Shown here: one piece after another, positions 8,627-16,654 of the stretch | Layout: every line of letters starts with the position of its first letter | Numbering within the stretch: position 1 is the stretch's first letter | DNA from: Streptomyces coeruleorubidus | GTDB lineage: Bacteria; Actinomycetota; Actinomycetes; Streptomycetales; Streptomycetaceae | DNA: 64,000 bases | Assembly (NCBI RefSeq): GCF_008705135.1 | Contig: NZ_CP023694.1 | Location: forward strand, 3,720,001 to 3,784,000 | Direction of reading: 5' to 3' | Translations under genes and position numbers: made by a program | The notes under the pieces: model-generated | Seen by the model: only the letters and a program-made list of their open reading frames with translations | What the model was told of the DNA's origin: nothing | Databases searched by the model: none

Positions 8627-8681
8627 CGGGTCCCCTTCTGACGTGCTGGGCAGCCGTCCACCGTACGCGAAGGGGACCCGG
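8626..8681 (-). promoter_or_regulatory. Inverted repeat hiding the ribosome site and start codon of the helicase gene
   Basis: CCGGGTCCCCTTC (8626-8638) and GAAGGGGACCCGG (8669-8681) are perfect 13-base complements with a 30-base loop. In the minus-strand mRNA the second arm contains the AAGGGGA ribosome site and reaches the G of the GTG start. There is no U run, so a translation-controlling structure is more likely than a terminator. Confidence 0.75.
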
Positions 8682-8686
8682 TAAGG

Positions 8687-9514
8687 CTACGCGTCGACCT
8701 CGACCAGCCGCTTGCCGTCGAAGGTCACTACCTCGAAGTGATCGATCTGGTTCGGCTCGAAGGCGGCACCGCCCTGGACGTACAGCGGCTCCTTGGCCTT
8801 CTCGGACTTGGCGTCCGGCAGGCCGTAGCCCCATTCCGGGACGGACCAGGAGGCGAGGGTCTCCCGCTCGCCGTTCTTGCCGACCGCGACGAGGGCGCAC
8901 TTGAGCGGGCCCTTGAGGTTCTTCAGCTCCAGGACGGTGCCGGTGCCCCAGTCCTTCTTCTGTACGGCGACGGTCGCGGAGACCTTGGTGTTGGGGTCGG
9001 TGGCCGTGATCTTGTCGGAGATGCCGTCGAAGGCTTCCTTGGCGGGGCTCGCGGCGAGCGGGCGGTTCTCCGCGCCGCCGCCGTCACCGCCGCCGTTCGT
9101 CGCGACCGCGACGAAGGGGCCGCCGATGATCAGCGCACCGGCCGCGGCCACCATGTAGAAACTCCGGCGGCGCTTCTGGGCCCGGCGGTCGGCGACCTCG
9201 TCGACCAGCTTCTCCACCAGGCGCGGCCGGGGCTTCGCGGACAGCGACTCGCCGATCGCGGGTGTGCCCGATCCGGGCAGGTCGGCCAGGGCGGCGAGCA
9301 TCGGCTCCATGCCGGCCAGCTCGTCGAGCTGCTGGGCGCACCATTCACAGGTGGCCAGGTGGGCTTCGAAAGCGGTTGCTTCGGCGTCGTCGAGGATGCC
9401 GAGAGCGTAGGCGCCGACGGTCTCGTGCTCATTCGGCACCGGAGATTCCTGCATGGGACCAGACATACCCATGCCTCCCGTACCGAACCCTTGGTTACCC
9501 CCGTAAACACTCAT
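8687..9514 (-). CDS. rsuA: Anti-sigma factor with zinc-binding ZAS motif
   Basis: 275 residues. The N-terminal cytoplasmic domain carries the zinc anti-sigma pattern His52-x3-Cys56-x2-Cys59 (AHLATCEWC). A single transmembrane segment follows (about residues 118-140, FYMVAAAGALIIGG), then an external C-terminal anti-sigma K (RskA)-like domain (WSVPEWGYGLPDAKS). It should hold the adjacent ECF sigma factor at the membrane until a signal releases it. ATG at 9514 overlaps the sigma stop as TGATG, so translation is coupled and the two proteins are made in balance. By position and sequence it corresponds to RsuA of the SigU system. Confidence 0.88.
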   Translation of the reverse strand: MSVYGGNQGFGTGGMGMSGPMQESPVPNEHETVGAYALGILDDAEATAFEAHLATCEWCAQQLDELAGMEPMLAALADLPGSGTPAIGESLSAKPRPRLVEKLVDEVADRRAQKRRRSFYMVAAAGALIIGGPFVAVATNGGGDGGGAENRPLAASPAKEAFDGISDKITATDPNTKVSATVAVQKKDWGTGTVLELKNLKGPLKCALVAVGKNGERETLASWSVPEWGYGLPDAKSEKAKEPLYVQGGAAFEPNQIDHFEVVTFDGKRLVEVDA

Positions 9515-10089
9515 CACGCCGTCACCCCCCGCTCCTCCAGTGCCAGCTTCATCGAACGCAGGGCGTAGAACACCCTGGAGCGGACGGTTCCGCTGGGTAT
9601 GCCCAGGGTTTCGGCCGCCTCATTGACCGTACGCCCCTTGAAATACGTCTCGACGAGCACCTCCCGGTGAGCGGGGGTCAGGTCGTCGAGTGCGTCCGAG
9701 AGAGTCATCAGCCACAGCGCCTTGTCGATCTCGTCCTCCGCGGGGATGACCTCCAGCGGCGACGGGTCGACCTCCTGCGGCCGGGCCTGCCGGCTGCGGT
9801 GGCCGTCGATGACGATGCGCCGGGCGACCGTCACCAGCCAGGGGCGTACCGATCCGGTCGCTCGATTGAGCTGTCCGGCGTTCTTCCAGGCACGGATGAG
9901 CGTCTCCTGCACGACGTCCTCGGCGCGCTGCCGGTCTCCGGCAACCAGGCGCAGGACATACGCAAGCAGGGGTCCGGCGTGTTCGCGATAGAGCGCACGC
10001 ATCAGCTCCTCGTCGGGTTCCGAGGGCTGGGACATGCGATGTCGGGCCCTCGGTGCACGTTCATTGGCCACGACGGAATCCTTGCGCAC
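9514..10089 (-). CDS. sigU: ECF RNA polymerase sigma factor SigU
   Basis: 191 residues from GTG at 10089, chosen because GGAGGT stands four bases before it. ATG at 10035 (MSQPSEPDEEL) is an alternative with a weaker site. Region 2 is seen as LMRALYREHAGPLLAYVLRLVAGDRQRAEDVVQETLIRAWKN and region 4 as LTPAHREVLVETYFKGRTVNEAAETLGIPSGTVRSRVFYALR. In S. coelicolor, SigU overactivity affects secretion and differentiation. The order sigU-rsuA-helicase suggests that stress sigma control and RNA polymerase recycling share a transcript. Confidence 0.9.
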   Translation of the reverse strand: MRKDSVVANERAPRARHRMSQPSEPDEELMRALYREHAGPLLAYVLRLVAGDRQRAEDVVQETLIRAWKNAGQLNRATGSVRPWLVTVARRIVIDGHRSRQARPQEVDPSPLEVIPAEDEIDKALWLMTLSDALDDLTPAHREVLVETYFKGRTVNEAAETLGIPSGTVRSRVFYALRSMKLALEERGVTA

Positions 10090-10408
10090 GCCCACCTCCG
10101 GTGTCCGGGGGTTCCCCCAGTCGGTCGCTCCACATGCCGTACGGATGCGAGCCGTTGGGTGTTCAAAGAGGCGTGACAGATTTCTTCGAAGTGACGTGAC
10201 GAGGGGGACATGGGAGCACATTCCCACCCCGCGTTCTTTACATTTCCGCCACATCGACCAGATCAAGCCAGGCTTTCCCTACGGTGGCGTAGGTAAACAA
10301 CGTGTAATCGAAATCACTTCGACGGTGCGTCCACAGAAGTCGCATTTAGGACAGGGAAATTGAATGTAGCAGCCACCCAACGGCCTTGCTGTGAAGGGCA
10401 AAAGGGAC
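10090..10408. other. Intergenic region upstream of sigU
   Basis: About 320 bases with no gene. It holds the sigU leader and promoter on the minus strand and the 3' flank of the CGNR gene, plus a TetR-style palindrome at 10278-10293. AT content rises around 10240-10380, typical of promoter DNA. Confidence 0.6.
10278..10293. promoter_or_regulatory. Palindrome CCTACG-GTGG-CGTAGG, possible regulator site
   Basis: Six-base perfect arms around a 4-base centre, about 190 bases upstream of the sigU start. The CTACG...CGTAG layout resembles operators of TetR-family lipid regulators in actinobacteria. Owner and target are unknown. Confidence 0.4.
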
Positions 10409-11002
10409 TTAAGCGCGGGTGAGTGCCGCGCGGCGGCGGTGCCGGGCGACCCGTTCGCGGTTCCCGCAGACCTCGCTGGAGCACCAGCGCCTCCTGCGTC
10501 CCCGGGACGTGTCGAGGTACACGATCGGGCAGTTGTCGCCCTCGCACTGGCGCAGGGCCGCGCGGGCGACGGGGTCGGTCAGCAGGTCCACGGCGTCCCG
10601 GGCGACGGCCGCGAGCAGGGCGGGGCAGCCGGGCGGGCCGTCCAACTGCCGTACGAGCTCGCCGTCCGAGCCGCGGACGGCGCGCGGGGCGGGAGGCGCG
10701 GGACGCGCGAGGTCGTTGATGCGCGCCAGCGCGAAGTCGTAGGCCCGGGCCCCGGATCCCGGCCAGCCGCGCACCAACCGGTCGATCTGACCGCGCAGTT
10801 CACGGAAGGCGGCAGGCCAGGTGGCGTCGGCGTGGGCCAGGGCGGTGTCCGCCGGGACGAGTCCGGAGCCGGTGATCCAGGCGCGCAGCACGTCCACGGA
10901 GTCCAGCCGTTCCTCCGGATGCGTGGTGGAGAGCAGATCGAGGCAGATCCGCCCGGCATCGAACCGCAGCTCGTACGGGGTCGTGGCCGTAGCCAGTGCC
11001 AT
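10409..11002 (-). CDS. ABATE/CGNR zinc-finger family protein
   Basis: 197 residues. The N-terminal ABATE-type domain starts YELRFDAGRICLDLLST. The C-terminal treble-clef-like CGNR finger shows CEGDNCPIVYLDTSRGRRRRWCSSEVCGNRERVARHR, with the cysteines and the CGNR box intact. Such proteins are thought to be stress-linked transcription regulators, but targets are not known. ATG at 11002 is the family-like start; the upstream ribosome site is weak (GGCGGTGAC). It stands alone between sigU and nnaR. Confidence 0.88.
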   Translation of the reverse strand: MALATATTPYELRFDAGRICLDLLSTTHPEERLDSVDVLRAWITGSGLVPADTALAHADATWPAAFRELRGQIDRLVRGWPGSGARAYDFALARINDLARPAPPAPRAVRGSDGELVRQLDGPPGCPALLAAVARDAVDLLTDPVARAALRQCEGDNCPIVYLDTSRGRRRRWCSSEVCGNRERVARHRRRAALTRA

Positions 11003-11252
11003 GTGCCTGTCACCGCCTAGGGTGCACCCCGGTCGCGAGGGGTTCGGCGGGGTGCCAGTGAGAGGGCTGGGAAACCGTTCCCTCTTACAGTGCCTGCCCA
11101 CCGCGACGCCGGAAACCCCTAGGGGGCGCCCGCAAAGTCCCGCCGGCCCCGCGGCGCTCGGCACCACTCTCCGCCGCACCGGTTCGAACGCCCGCGTACA
11201 ACCAGTACACGGGCGTCAGCGTGGCGGTTTTTCGCTCAACTCGCGGACGCGG

Positions 11253-12404
11253 TCACGCGTCCGCGTACTTCGTGTCCGCTGCCGGGTCCAGGGCGAGGCG
11301 GTAGCCCCGTTTGACCACCGTCTGGATCAGTTTCGGCGTGCCGAGGGCCGTGCGGAGGCGGGCCATGGCCGTTTCGACCGCGTGTTCGTCGCGGCCGGAG
11401 CCGGGCAGGGCGCGGAGGAGTTCCGCGCGGGCGACCACCCAGCCGGGGCGGCGGGAGAGGGCGCGCAGGAGGGACATGCCGGCGGGCGGTACGGGCTTGA
11501 GGTCGCCGTCCACCAGGACGGCGTGCCCGCGGATCTCCACCCGGTGCCCGGCGATCGGCAGCGCGCGTGCCCGGCCGGGCAGTTCCTTGCACAGGAGCTG
11601 GACGAGGGGGCCGAGCCGGAAGCGTTCGGGCTGGATCGTGTCGATACCGCGGGACTGCAACGGCAGGGCGGTGACCGGGCCGACACAGGCCGGCAGTACG
11701 TCGTGGCTCATGGCCTCCAGGACCTCGGGAAGCATCCCGCGCTCCTCCGCCCGGGAGAGCAGGGAGGCCGCGGCCGGGGCGCTGGTGAAGGTCAGCGCGT
11801 CCACGCCCCGGGAGACCGTGGCGTCCAGGAGGCGGTCCACCGGGGCGATGTCCTCCGGAGGCATCCACCGGTAGACGGGCACGCCCACGACCTCGGCCCC
11901 GCCCTCCCGCAGCGCCTCCACGAACCCGGGCAGCGGCTCACCGTGCAGCTGGATCGCGATCCGCTGCCCGTCGACGCCCTCCTCCAGCAGCCGGTCGAGC
12001 ACCTCCGCCATGGACTCCGACGACGGCGACCACTCCTCCGTCAGCCCGGCGGCCCGGACCGCGCCCTTCACCTTGGGGCCGCGCGCCAGGATCCGTGCAC
12101 CGCCGAGCCGCGACAGCAGATCGTCGCCCAGTCCCCAGCCGTCGGCGGCCTCGACCCAGCCCCGGAAACCGATCGCGGTCGTGGCGACCACGATGTCCGG
12201 CACCTGGCGGATGAGCTCCTTCGTCGCGCCCAGCAACTCGCTGTCGTCGGCGAGCTGCACGATCCGCAGGGCAGGGGCGTGCATGACGGCGGCTCCGCGC
12301 CGCTGGAGCAGCGTGCCCAGCTCGTCGGCCCGGCGCGCGGCCGTCACCCCCACGGTGAAACCCGCCAGGGGCCCGTGGTCCGGTCGCTGTTCTTCCTCGT
12401 ACAT
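11253..12404 (-). CDS. nnaR: Uroporphyrinogen-III synthase-like regulator with winged-helix domain (NnaR)
   Basis: 383 residues. Residues ~15-255 resemble HemD, uroporphyrinogen-III synthase (GFTVGVTAARRADELGTLLQRRGA, ALTFTSAPAAASLL). Residues ~285-370 are an OmpR-type winged helix (LLRALSRRPGWVVARAELL, ETAMARLRTALGTPKLIQTVVKRGYRL). This fusion is the nitrogen regulator NnaR, described in Streptomyces as a co-activator with GlnR for nitrate/nitrite genes; the HemD part may sense rather than catalyse. It lies directly downstream of narK in the same direction, separated by a terminator-like hairpin, which fits regulation of that transporter. Confidence 0.88.
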   Translation of the reverse strand: MYEEEQRPDHGPLAGFTVGVTAARRADELGTLLQRRGAAVMHAPALRIVQLADDSELLGATKELIRQVPDIVVATTAIGFRGWVEAADGWGLGDDLLSRLGGARILARGPKVKGAVRAAGLTEEWSPSSESMAEVLDRLLEEGVDGQRIAIQLHGEPLPGFVEALREGGAEVVGVPVYRWMPPEDIAPVDRLLDATVSRGVDALTFTSAPAAASLLSRAEERGMLPEVLEAMSHDVLPACVGPVTALPLQSRGIDTIQPERFRLGPLVQLLCKELPGRARALPIAGHRVEIRGHAVLVDGDLKPVPPAGMSLLRALSRRPGWVVARAELLRALPGSGRDEHAVETAMARLRTALGTPKLIQTVVKRGYRLALDPAADTKYADA

Positions 12405-12464
12405 GGCTCTCGTCCCGCACTCGAGTCGTCGTACTGATGGGTACGGCGTACCTACATGCCGATC

Positions 12465-12492
12465 GAGCCTGTCAACGGCTCGTGACAGGCTC
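12465..12492 (-). terminator. Stem-loop between narK and nnaR
   Basis: GAGCCTGTCA (12465-12474) pairs perfectly with TGACAGGCTC (12483-12492), with further imperfect pairing outside. It follows the narK stop by about 30 bases. It may end or attenuate read-through into nnaR. Confidence 0.65.
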
Positions 12493-12520
12493 GGATCGGC
12501 TTGATGACGACGGTGTTACG

Positions 12521-13906
12521 TCACACCCTGGCGTAGCTGAGCTGCGGCTCCGCCTCCGAGGCCGCCGTCGTGGCGGGTACCCGGGGAGCCGTACGGCGAA
12601 GGTATACGGCCCAGGTGACCGCGAAGCAGACCGCGTAGAAGGCGAGGAATGCGACGAAGGCGCCGGTGCCGGAGCCGTAGGAGAGGAAGGACTGGCGGAA
12701 GGCGAGGTTGATGCCGACGCCGCCGAGCGCGCCCACCGCGCCGATGAGGCCCATGGAGGCGCCGGAGAGGCGACGCCCGTAGGCAGCGGCCGCTTCACCC
12801 TCCAGTCCCTTGGCGAGTGCCTTGTTCTGGAAGATGCCCGGGATCATCTTGAACGTCGAGCCGTTGCCGAGCCCGCTGAGCACGAACAGCACCACGAACG
12901 CCACGGTGAACAGCGCCAGCGACTTCTCCATCGAGGCACCGATCAGGACCGCCGTCGCGATGCCCATGCCGACGTAGTTCCACAGGCTGATCTTCGCGCC
13001 GCCGTACTTGTCGGCCATCCAGCCGCCCAGGGGGCGGATCAGCGAGCCGAGGAGCGGACCGATGAAGGTGACGTACGCCGCCTCCAGCGGGGTGCGTCCG
13101 AACTGGTTCTGGAGGACCTGCCCGAACGCGAAGCTGTATCCGATGAACGACCCGAAGGTGCCGATGTAGAGGAAGGACATGATCCACGTGTGGGCGTCCC
13201 GCGCGGCGTCCTTGGCGGCACCGGTGTCGTTCTTGACGTTCTCGATGTTGTCCATGAAGAGCGCGGCCATGACGGCGGCCACGAGGATCAGCGGGATGTA
13301 GATCCCGAGCAGCACGCGCGGCCCGCCGCCGGCGCCGATGATCCCGAGCGCGGCCAGCTGGATCACCGGTACGCCGATGTTGCCGCCGCCCGCGTTCAGG
13401 CCGAGGGCCCAGCCCTTCTTCCGCAGCGGGAAGAAGGCGTTGATGTTGGTCATGGAGGAGGCGAAGTTACCGCCGCCGATGCCGGCCAGCAGGCCGACGA
13501 GCAGGAAGGTGGAGAAGGAGGTGCCCGGCTCCATCACGGTGAACGCGGCGACGGTCGGGACGAGGAGGAGGCCGGCGGAGATGATCGTCCAGTTCCGGCC
13601 GCCGAAGATCGCTACGGCGAAGGTGTAGGGGACGCGGACGACGGCGCCGACGAGCGTGACCATCGAGGTCAGCATGAACTTGTCGGCCGGGGTCAGTCCG
13701 TACTCCGGTCCCATGAAGAGGACCAGCACGGACCACAGGGTCCAGATCGAGAAGCCGATGTGCTCGGAGAGCACCGAGAAGAAGAGGTTCCGGCGGGCGA
13801 CCTTCTCCCCGGTCTCCTTCCAGAAGGTCTCGTTTTCCGGATCCCAGTGCTGGATCCAGCGTCCGCCCCTGCTCGGGGGTGCGGGTGCCGTGCCAGGGCC
13901 TGTCAT
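12521..13906 (-). CDS. narK: NarK-type nitrate/nitrite transporter (MFS)
   Basis: 461 residues, about twelve hydrophobic segments. The two nitrate signature blocks typical of NarK/NasA are seen as LLAGIGGGNFASSMTNINAFFP and LSGLGNGSTFKMIPGIFQNKA; GINLAFRQSFLSYG is near the end. ATG at 13906 is preceded by GTGGAGGCGTC, which sets the start. An N-terminal hydrophilic piece (WDPENETFWKETGEKVARRNL) is usual for actinobacterial NarK2-like proteins. It moves nitrate or nitrite across the cytoplasmic membrane. The adjacent nnaR and nitrogen-type upstream motifs suggest control by nitrogen status. Confidence 0.93.
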   Translation of the reverse strand: MTGPGTAPAPPSRGGRWIQHWDPENETFWKETGEKVARRNLFFSVLSEHIGFSIWTLWSVLVLFMGPEYGLTPADKFMLTSMVTLVGAVVRVPYTFAVAIFGGRNWTIISAGLLLVPTVAAFTVMEPGTSFSTFLLVGLLAGIGGGNFASSMTNINAFFPLRKKGWALGLNAGGGNIGVPVIQLAALGIIGAGGGPRVLLGIYIPLILVAAVMAALFMDNIENVKNDTGAAKDAARDAHTWIMSFLYIGTFGSFIGYSFAFGQVLQNQFGRTPLEAAYVTFIGPLLGSLIRPLGGWMADKYGGAKISLWNYVGMGIATAVLIGASMEKSLALFTVAFVVLFVLSGLGNGSTFKMIPGIFQNKALAKGLEGEAAAAYGRRLSGASMGLIGAVGALGGVGINLAFRQSFLSYGSGTGAFVAFLAFYAVCFAVTWAVYLRRTAPRVPATTAASEAEPQLSYARV

Positions 13907-14059
13907 GACGCCTCCACTTGCTCCGGGACTCGGTCGTTCCATGAGTGCTGGTCCCGAAGGTAGGGAGGACTCGTTTCGTGACTGTGCCAGCGAGTGACCG
14001 CGAGGGAACTTTGCTCTCACCCCGGCCTTGGTCGGGATGAGAGGTTCGGTGGCATTGTG

Positions 14060-15058
14060 TCAGTGTTGCGGGGGCTGCCCGGGGGCGTTCTGCTGAGGAT
14101 ACGGCTGGTTGTAGGGGCCGGAGGGCTGAGCACCGTACGGGCCGGGCGCGGGCTGAGCACCGTAGGGGCCGGGCGCAGGCCGGCCTCCGTACGGGCCCGG
14201 TGCGGGCTGGGCAGGGTACGGGCCGGGGGCCGGCTGCGCGGGGTACGGGCCCGGCGCCTGCTGGGCGTACGGCCCCGGCTGGGCGTACGGGCCCGGCGCC
14301 TGCTGTCCGTAACCCGCGGGGGCACCCGCGGCCGGAGCGGGCATCCCGCCGGGCTGGGCCGGCATCCCCGGCGCCTGTCCCGGCGCTCCGGCATATCCCG
14401 GCGCCCCGGCCGCCGGCCCGCCGCCGTACGGCCCTGCCCCGAACGGATTGCCATGCCCCGGCAGCTGCGCCCCGGGCGGCAGATACCGCAGCCGCCCGTT
14501 CTCATCGGTCACCGGCATGAAGCCGGCCGCCTGCAACCGCGCGGCGAACTTCGTGTTGCGCTTGCGCGTGACCAGCAGCCCGATGCCGAGGATCGCCATG
14601 AACAGCAGCCACACCCCACCCGCCACGACGAAGTCGAAGGACTCACCGCCGGCGCGGAGGGCGAGGACCGCGCAGCCGAGGGTGATGCCGAGGGCCGCGT
14701 AGCCCATGCGCTTCTCGGCGTTCTTGCCGGTGAGGTCGAAGTTGATGCGGGCCTTGAGGAGCTCGAAGGCGTCCGGCACGAGCGGCGGGAGGGAGACGCC
14801 GTCGCCGGCGCCCGGGTACTGCGCCCAGTTCTGTGCGGCCCGGGCCCGGGCCTGCGGGCTGGGGTCGGGCAGGATCAGCATGGTGAGCGCGCCGTTGCGG
14901 CCGTTGCTCTGCCGGACGTCCGCGTACTCGTAGCCGAACTGCTGGGCGACGAAGGCCAGCCGGGCGAGCTTCTTCACGGACGCCATCGGGCTGGTGAGCT
15001 CGACCGGCTCTCCGCTCGCCATCAACCGCAGCATCTTCTGTGTCTGCCGCTTACTCAT
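14060..15058 (-). CDS. Membrane protein with long Pro-Gly-Tyr-rich C-terminal repeats
   Basis: 332 residues. The N-terminal soluble part (~1-115) starts MSKRQTQKMLRLMASGEPVELTSPMA. Two adjacent transmembrane segments follow (AALGITLGCAVLAL and VVAGGVWLLFMAILGIGLLV), then a low-complexity tail of APGPYGAQP/APGPYPAQP-like repeats. The tail is disordered and could bind partners. No catalytic motif is seen. ATG at 15058 is preceded by GGGGGAG. Function unknown; conserved in Streptomyces in my recollection. The tail DNA is itself repetitive (about 14070-14300). Confidence 0.82.
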   Translation of the reverse strand: MSKRQTQKMLRLMASGEPVELTSPMASVKKLARLAFVAQQFGYEYADVRQSNGRNGALTMLILPDPSPQARARAAQNWAQYPGAGDGVSLPPLVPDAFELLKARINFDLTGKNAEKRMGYAALGITLGCAVLALRAGGESFDFVVAGGVWLLFMAILGIGLLVTRKRNTKFAARLQAAGFMPVTDENGRLRYLPPGAQLPGHGNPFGAGPYGGGPAAGAPGYAGAPGQAPGMPAQPGGMPAPAAGAPAGYGQQAPGPYAQPGPYAQQAPGPYPAQPAPGPYPAQPAPGPYGGRPAPGPYGAQPAPGPYGAQPSGPYNQPYPQQNAPGQPPQH

Positions 15059-15352
15059 CCGACCGCTCCCCCGTCGACCCACTGGTCACAGTTGTTCACA
15101 TACGCAACTCCGGCAGTTTTCCATACCGGTAAAGGCCGGAGAAACGGAGTCCCGTTGTCCTTTACGGACCCCACACGGGAAGGGGAGATCCCATGTCCGC
15201 CGAGTCGGGGGCCGAGTCGCCGGAGGCGCAGCGCCCACCGCGCTCCTGTGCCGGAAAGGGAGGCATCGCGGTCGCGAGTTCGTCGACCATGCCCGGACCA
15301 CACGTACCTGCGGGCCAGACCACGCCGTCCTCCCCTCCGGTGCCGGCCCCGC
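15059..15352. other. Intergenic stretch upstream of the Pro-rich membrane protein gene
   Basis: About 290 bases holding the promoter side of the Pro-rich membrane protein gene and the 3' flank of the acyltransferase gene. Nothing with a ribosome site and a plausible protein was seen; the open frames crossing it are arginine/proline shadows. Confidence 0.55.
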
Positions 15353-16654
15353 TCAGCTTCCGGGTGCCGAGCGCCTCCGGCTTCCACGAACCCTCACCCG
15401 AGGCGCACTATTCGGCCACAACCGGGGTTTCCGCTTGGCCGCGACGTCCTCGACCCAGCCGAACGCGAGGATCGCCGCGCCGATCAGGGGCCAGACCAGG
15501 ACGAACATCCAGATCGTGTACGTGGTGTCCAGGGCGGACACCGCACTGTCGCTCTGGAGGAACGGCAGTTCGTAGAGGAGGTCGAGGATCGGGACCGTGG
15601 CCATGATGAGGAGGTTGTGCCAGAGGTAGATCGTGACGGCGCGGTTGTTGGAGAGGGTCACGAGCTTGTCCCACCTGGCGAGGCGGCCAGGGAGTTCGCG
15701 CCAGGACGGGGAGTACTGGAGCAGGATCACCACGAAGCCGAAGGACCAGGCCGCCTGGGCCAGGGGGATGTCGTTCAGGTCCCAGCCGTCGGGGCCCAGG
15801 TGACCCGAGGCCCACCACAGGCCGAAGGCCATCAGCAGGGCCGCGCACGAGATCGACAGGTAACGGGGGATCTGCTTGAGCAGGCCCTCGTGGTGGGCGA
15901 AGCCCAGGACCCAGCAGCCGCCGTAGACCGCGAAGTCCGTCACGGCGTTGCCCGTCTCGCCGGGGATCTTCACCAGGCCCGTACCGACGACCGCCGTGAG
16001 GCCCAGGGGCGCCAGCAGCGTCGGCCACGGTGCCCGGCGGAACGCCCACAGCAGCAGCGGCGAGGCGATGACGAACCAGAGGTAGGCCCGCAGGTACCAC
16101 AGCGGACCGGCCGCCTGCACCGCCCAGGTGTCCTCCAGCAGGCCGGACTTGGAGCCGAGGTGCCAGGGGAAGGGCGGGGCGCCGACGGGGAAGACGTAGT
16201 TGACCAGGTCGATCAGGCCCCAGGTGCCGCCGTGGTCCGGGTCCTTCAGCGGGTTCCAGCCGCCCGCGAACATCATGACCAGCACGACCACGCTGAACGC
16301 CCACAGCGGGGGCAGGAGCCGGCGGATCCGGCCCCGGACCACCCCGAGCGCGGGGCGGTTCAGCGAGCGCGCCATCAGGGAGCCCGCCAGCGCGAACATC
16401 ACGCCCATCGACGGGAACAGCACCGTCAGCCACGCCCAGCCGAACAGGTGGTACACGACGACACGGACCAGGGCGATCGAGCGCAGCAGGTCCAGGTAGC
16501 GGTCACGGCTGCCGCCCTGGCGCGGCGCCGCGTCGGGGGCGGTTCCGCCCGTGGCCGCGGGGTCCGTCGTGCGCTGCTGCGGGATGCCGTACGACGGCGG
16601 GCCCGGTATGCCGGACGCCGTCGACGACGTGGGGATCTGGTTTCCGTGGGTCAT
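15353..16654 (-). CDS. Acyltransferase-3 family membrane protein of a matAB-type locus
   Basis: 433 residues with about ten membrane segments. The family start is DRYLDLLRSIALVRVVVYHLFGWAW, where the conserved Arg-x10-His pattern of acyltransferase-3 is seen as R...YH. Later blocks are GPLWYLRAYLWFVIASPLL and TIYLWHNLLIM. These enzymes acylate sugars of surface polysaccharides across the membrane. ATG at 16654 overlaps the upstream gene stop (ATGA), so the two are coupled. A hydrophilic ~45-residue N-terminal leader precedes the domain. The pair corresponds by position and domains to the MatAB locus, reported to make a PNAG-like polymer for hyphal aggregation. Confidence 0.88.
   Translation of the reverse strand: MTHGNQIPTSSTASGIPGPPSYGIPQQRTTDPAATGGTAPDAAPRQGGSRDRYLDLLRSIALVRVVVYHLFGWAWLTVLFPSMGVMFALAGSLMARSLNRPALGVVRGRIRRLLPPLWAFSVVVLVMMFAGGWNPLKDPDHGGTWGLIDLVNYVFPVGAPPFPWHLGSKSGLLEDTWAVQAAGPLWYLRAYLWFVIASPLLLWAFRRAPWPTLLAPLGLTAVVGTGLVKIPGETGNAVTDFAVYGGCWVLGFAHHEGLLKQIPRYLSISCAALLMAFGLWWASGHLGPDGWDLNDIPLAQAAWSFGFVVILLQYSPSWRELPGRLARWDKLVTLSNNRAVTIYLWHNLLIMATVPILDLLYELPFLQSDSAVSALDTTYTIWMFVLVWPLIGAAILAFGWVEDVAAKRKPRLWPNSAPRVRVRGSRRRSAPGS

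Noticed and set aside
8626..8681. Intrinsic terminator after rsuA
   Set aside because: Stem is strong, but there is no U run, the loop is 30 bases, and the second arm carries the next gene's ribosome site.
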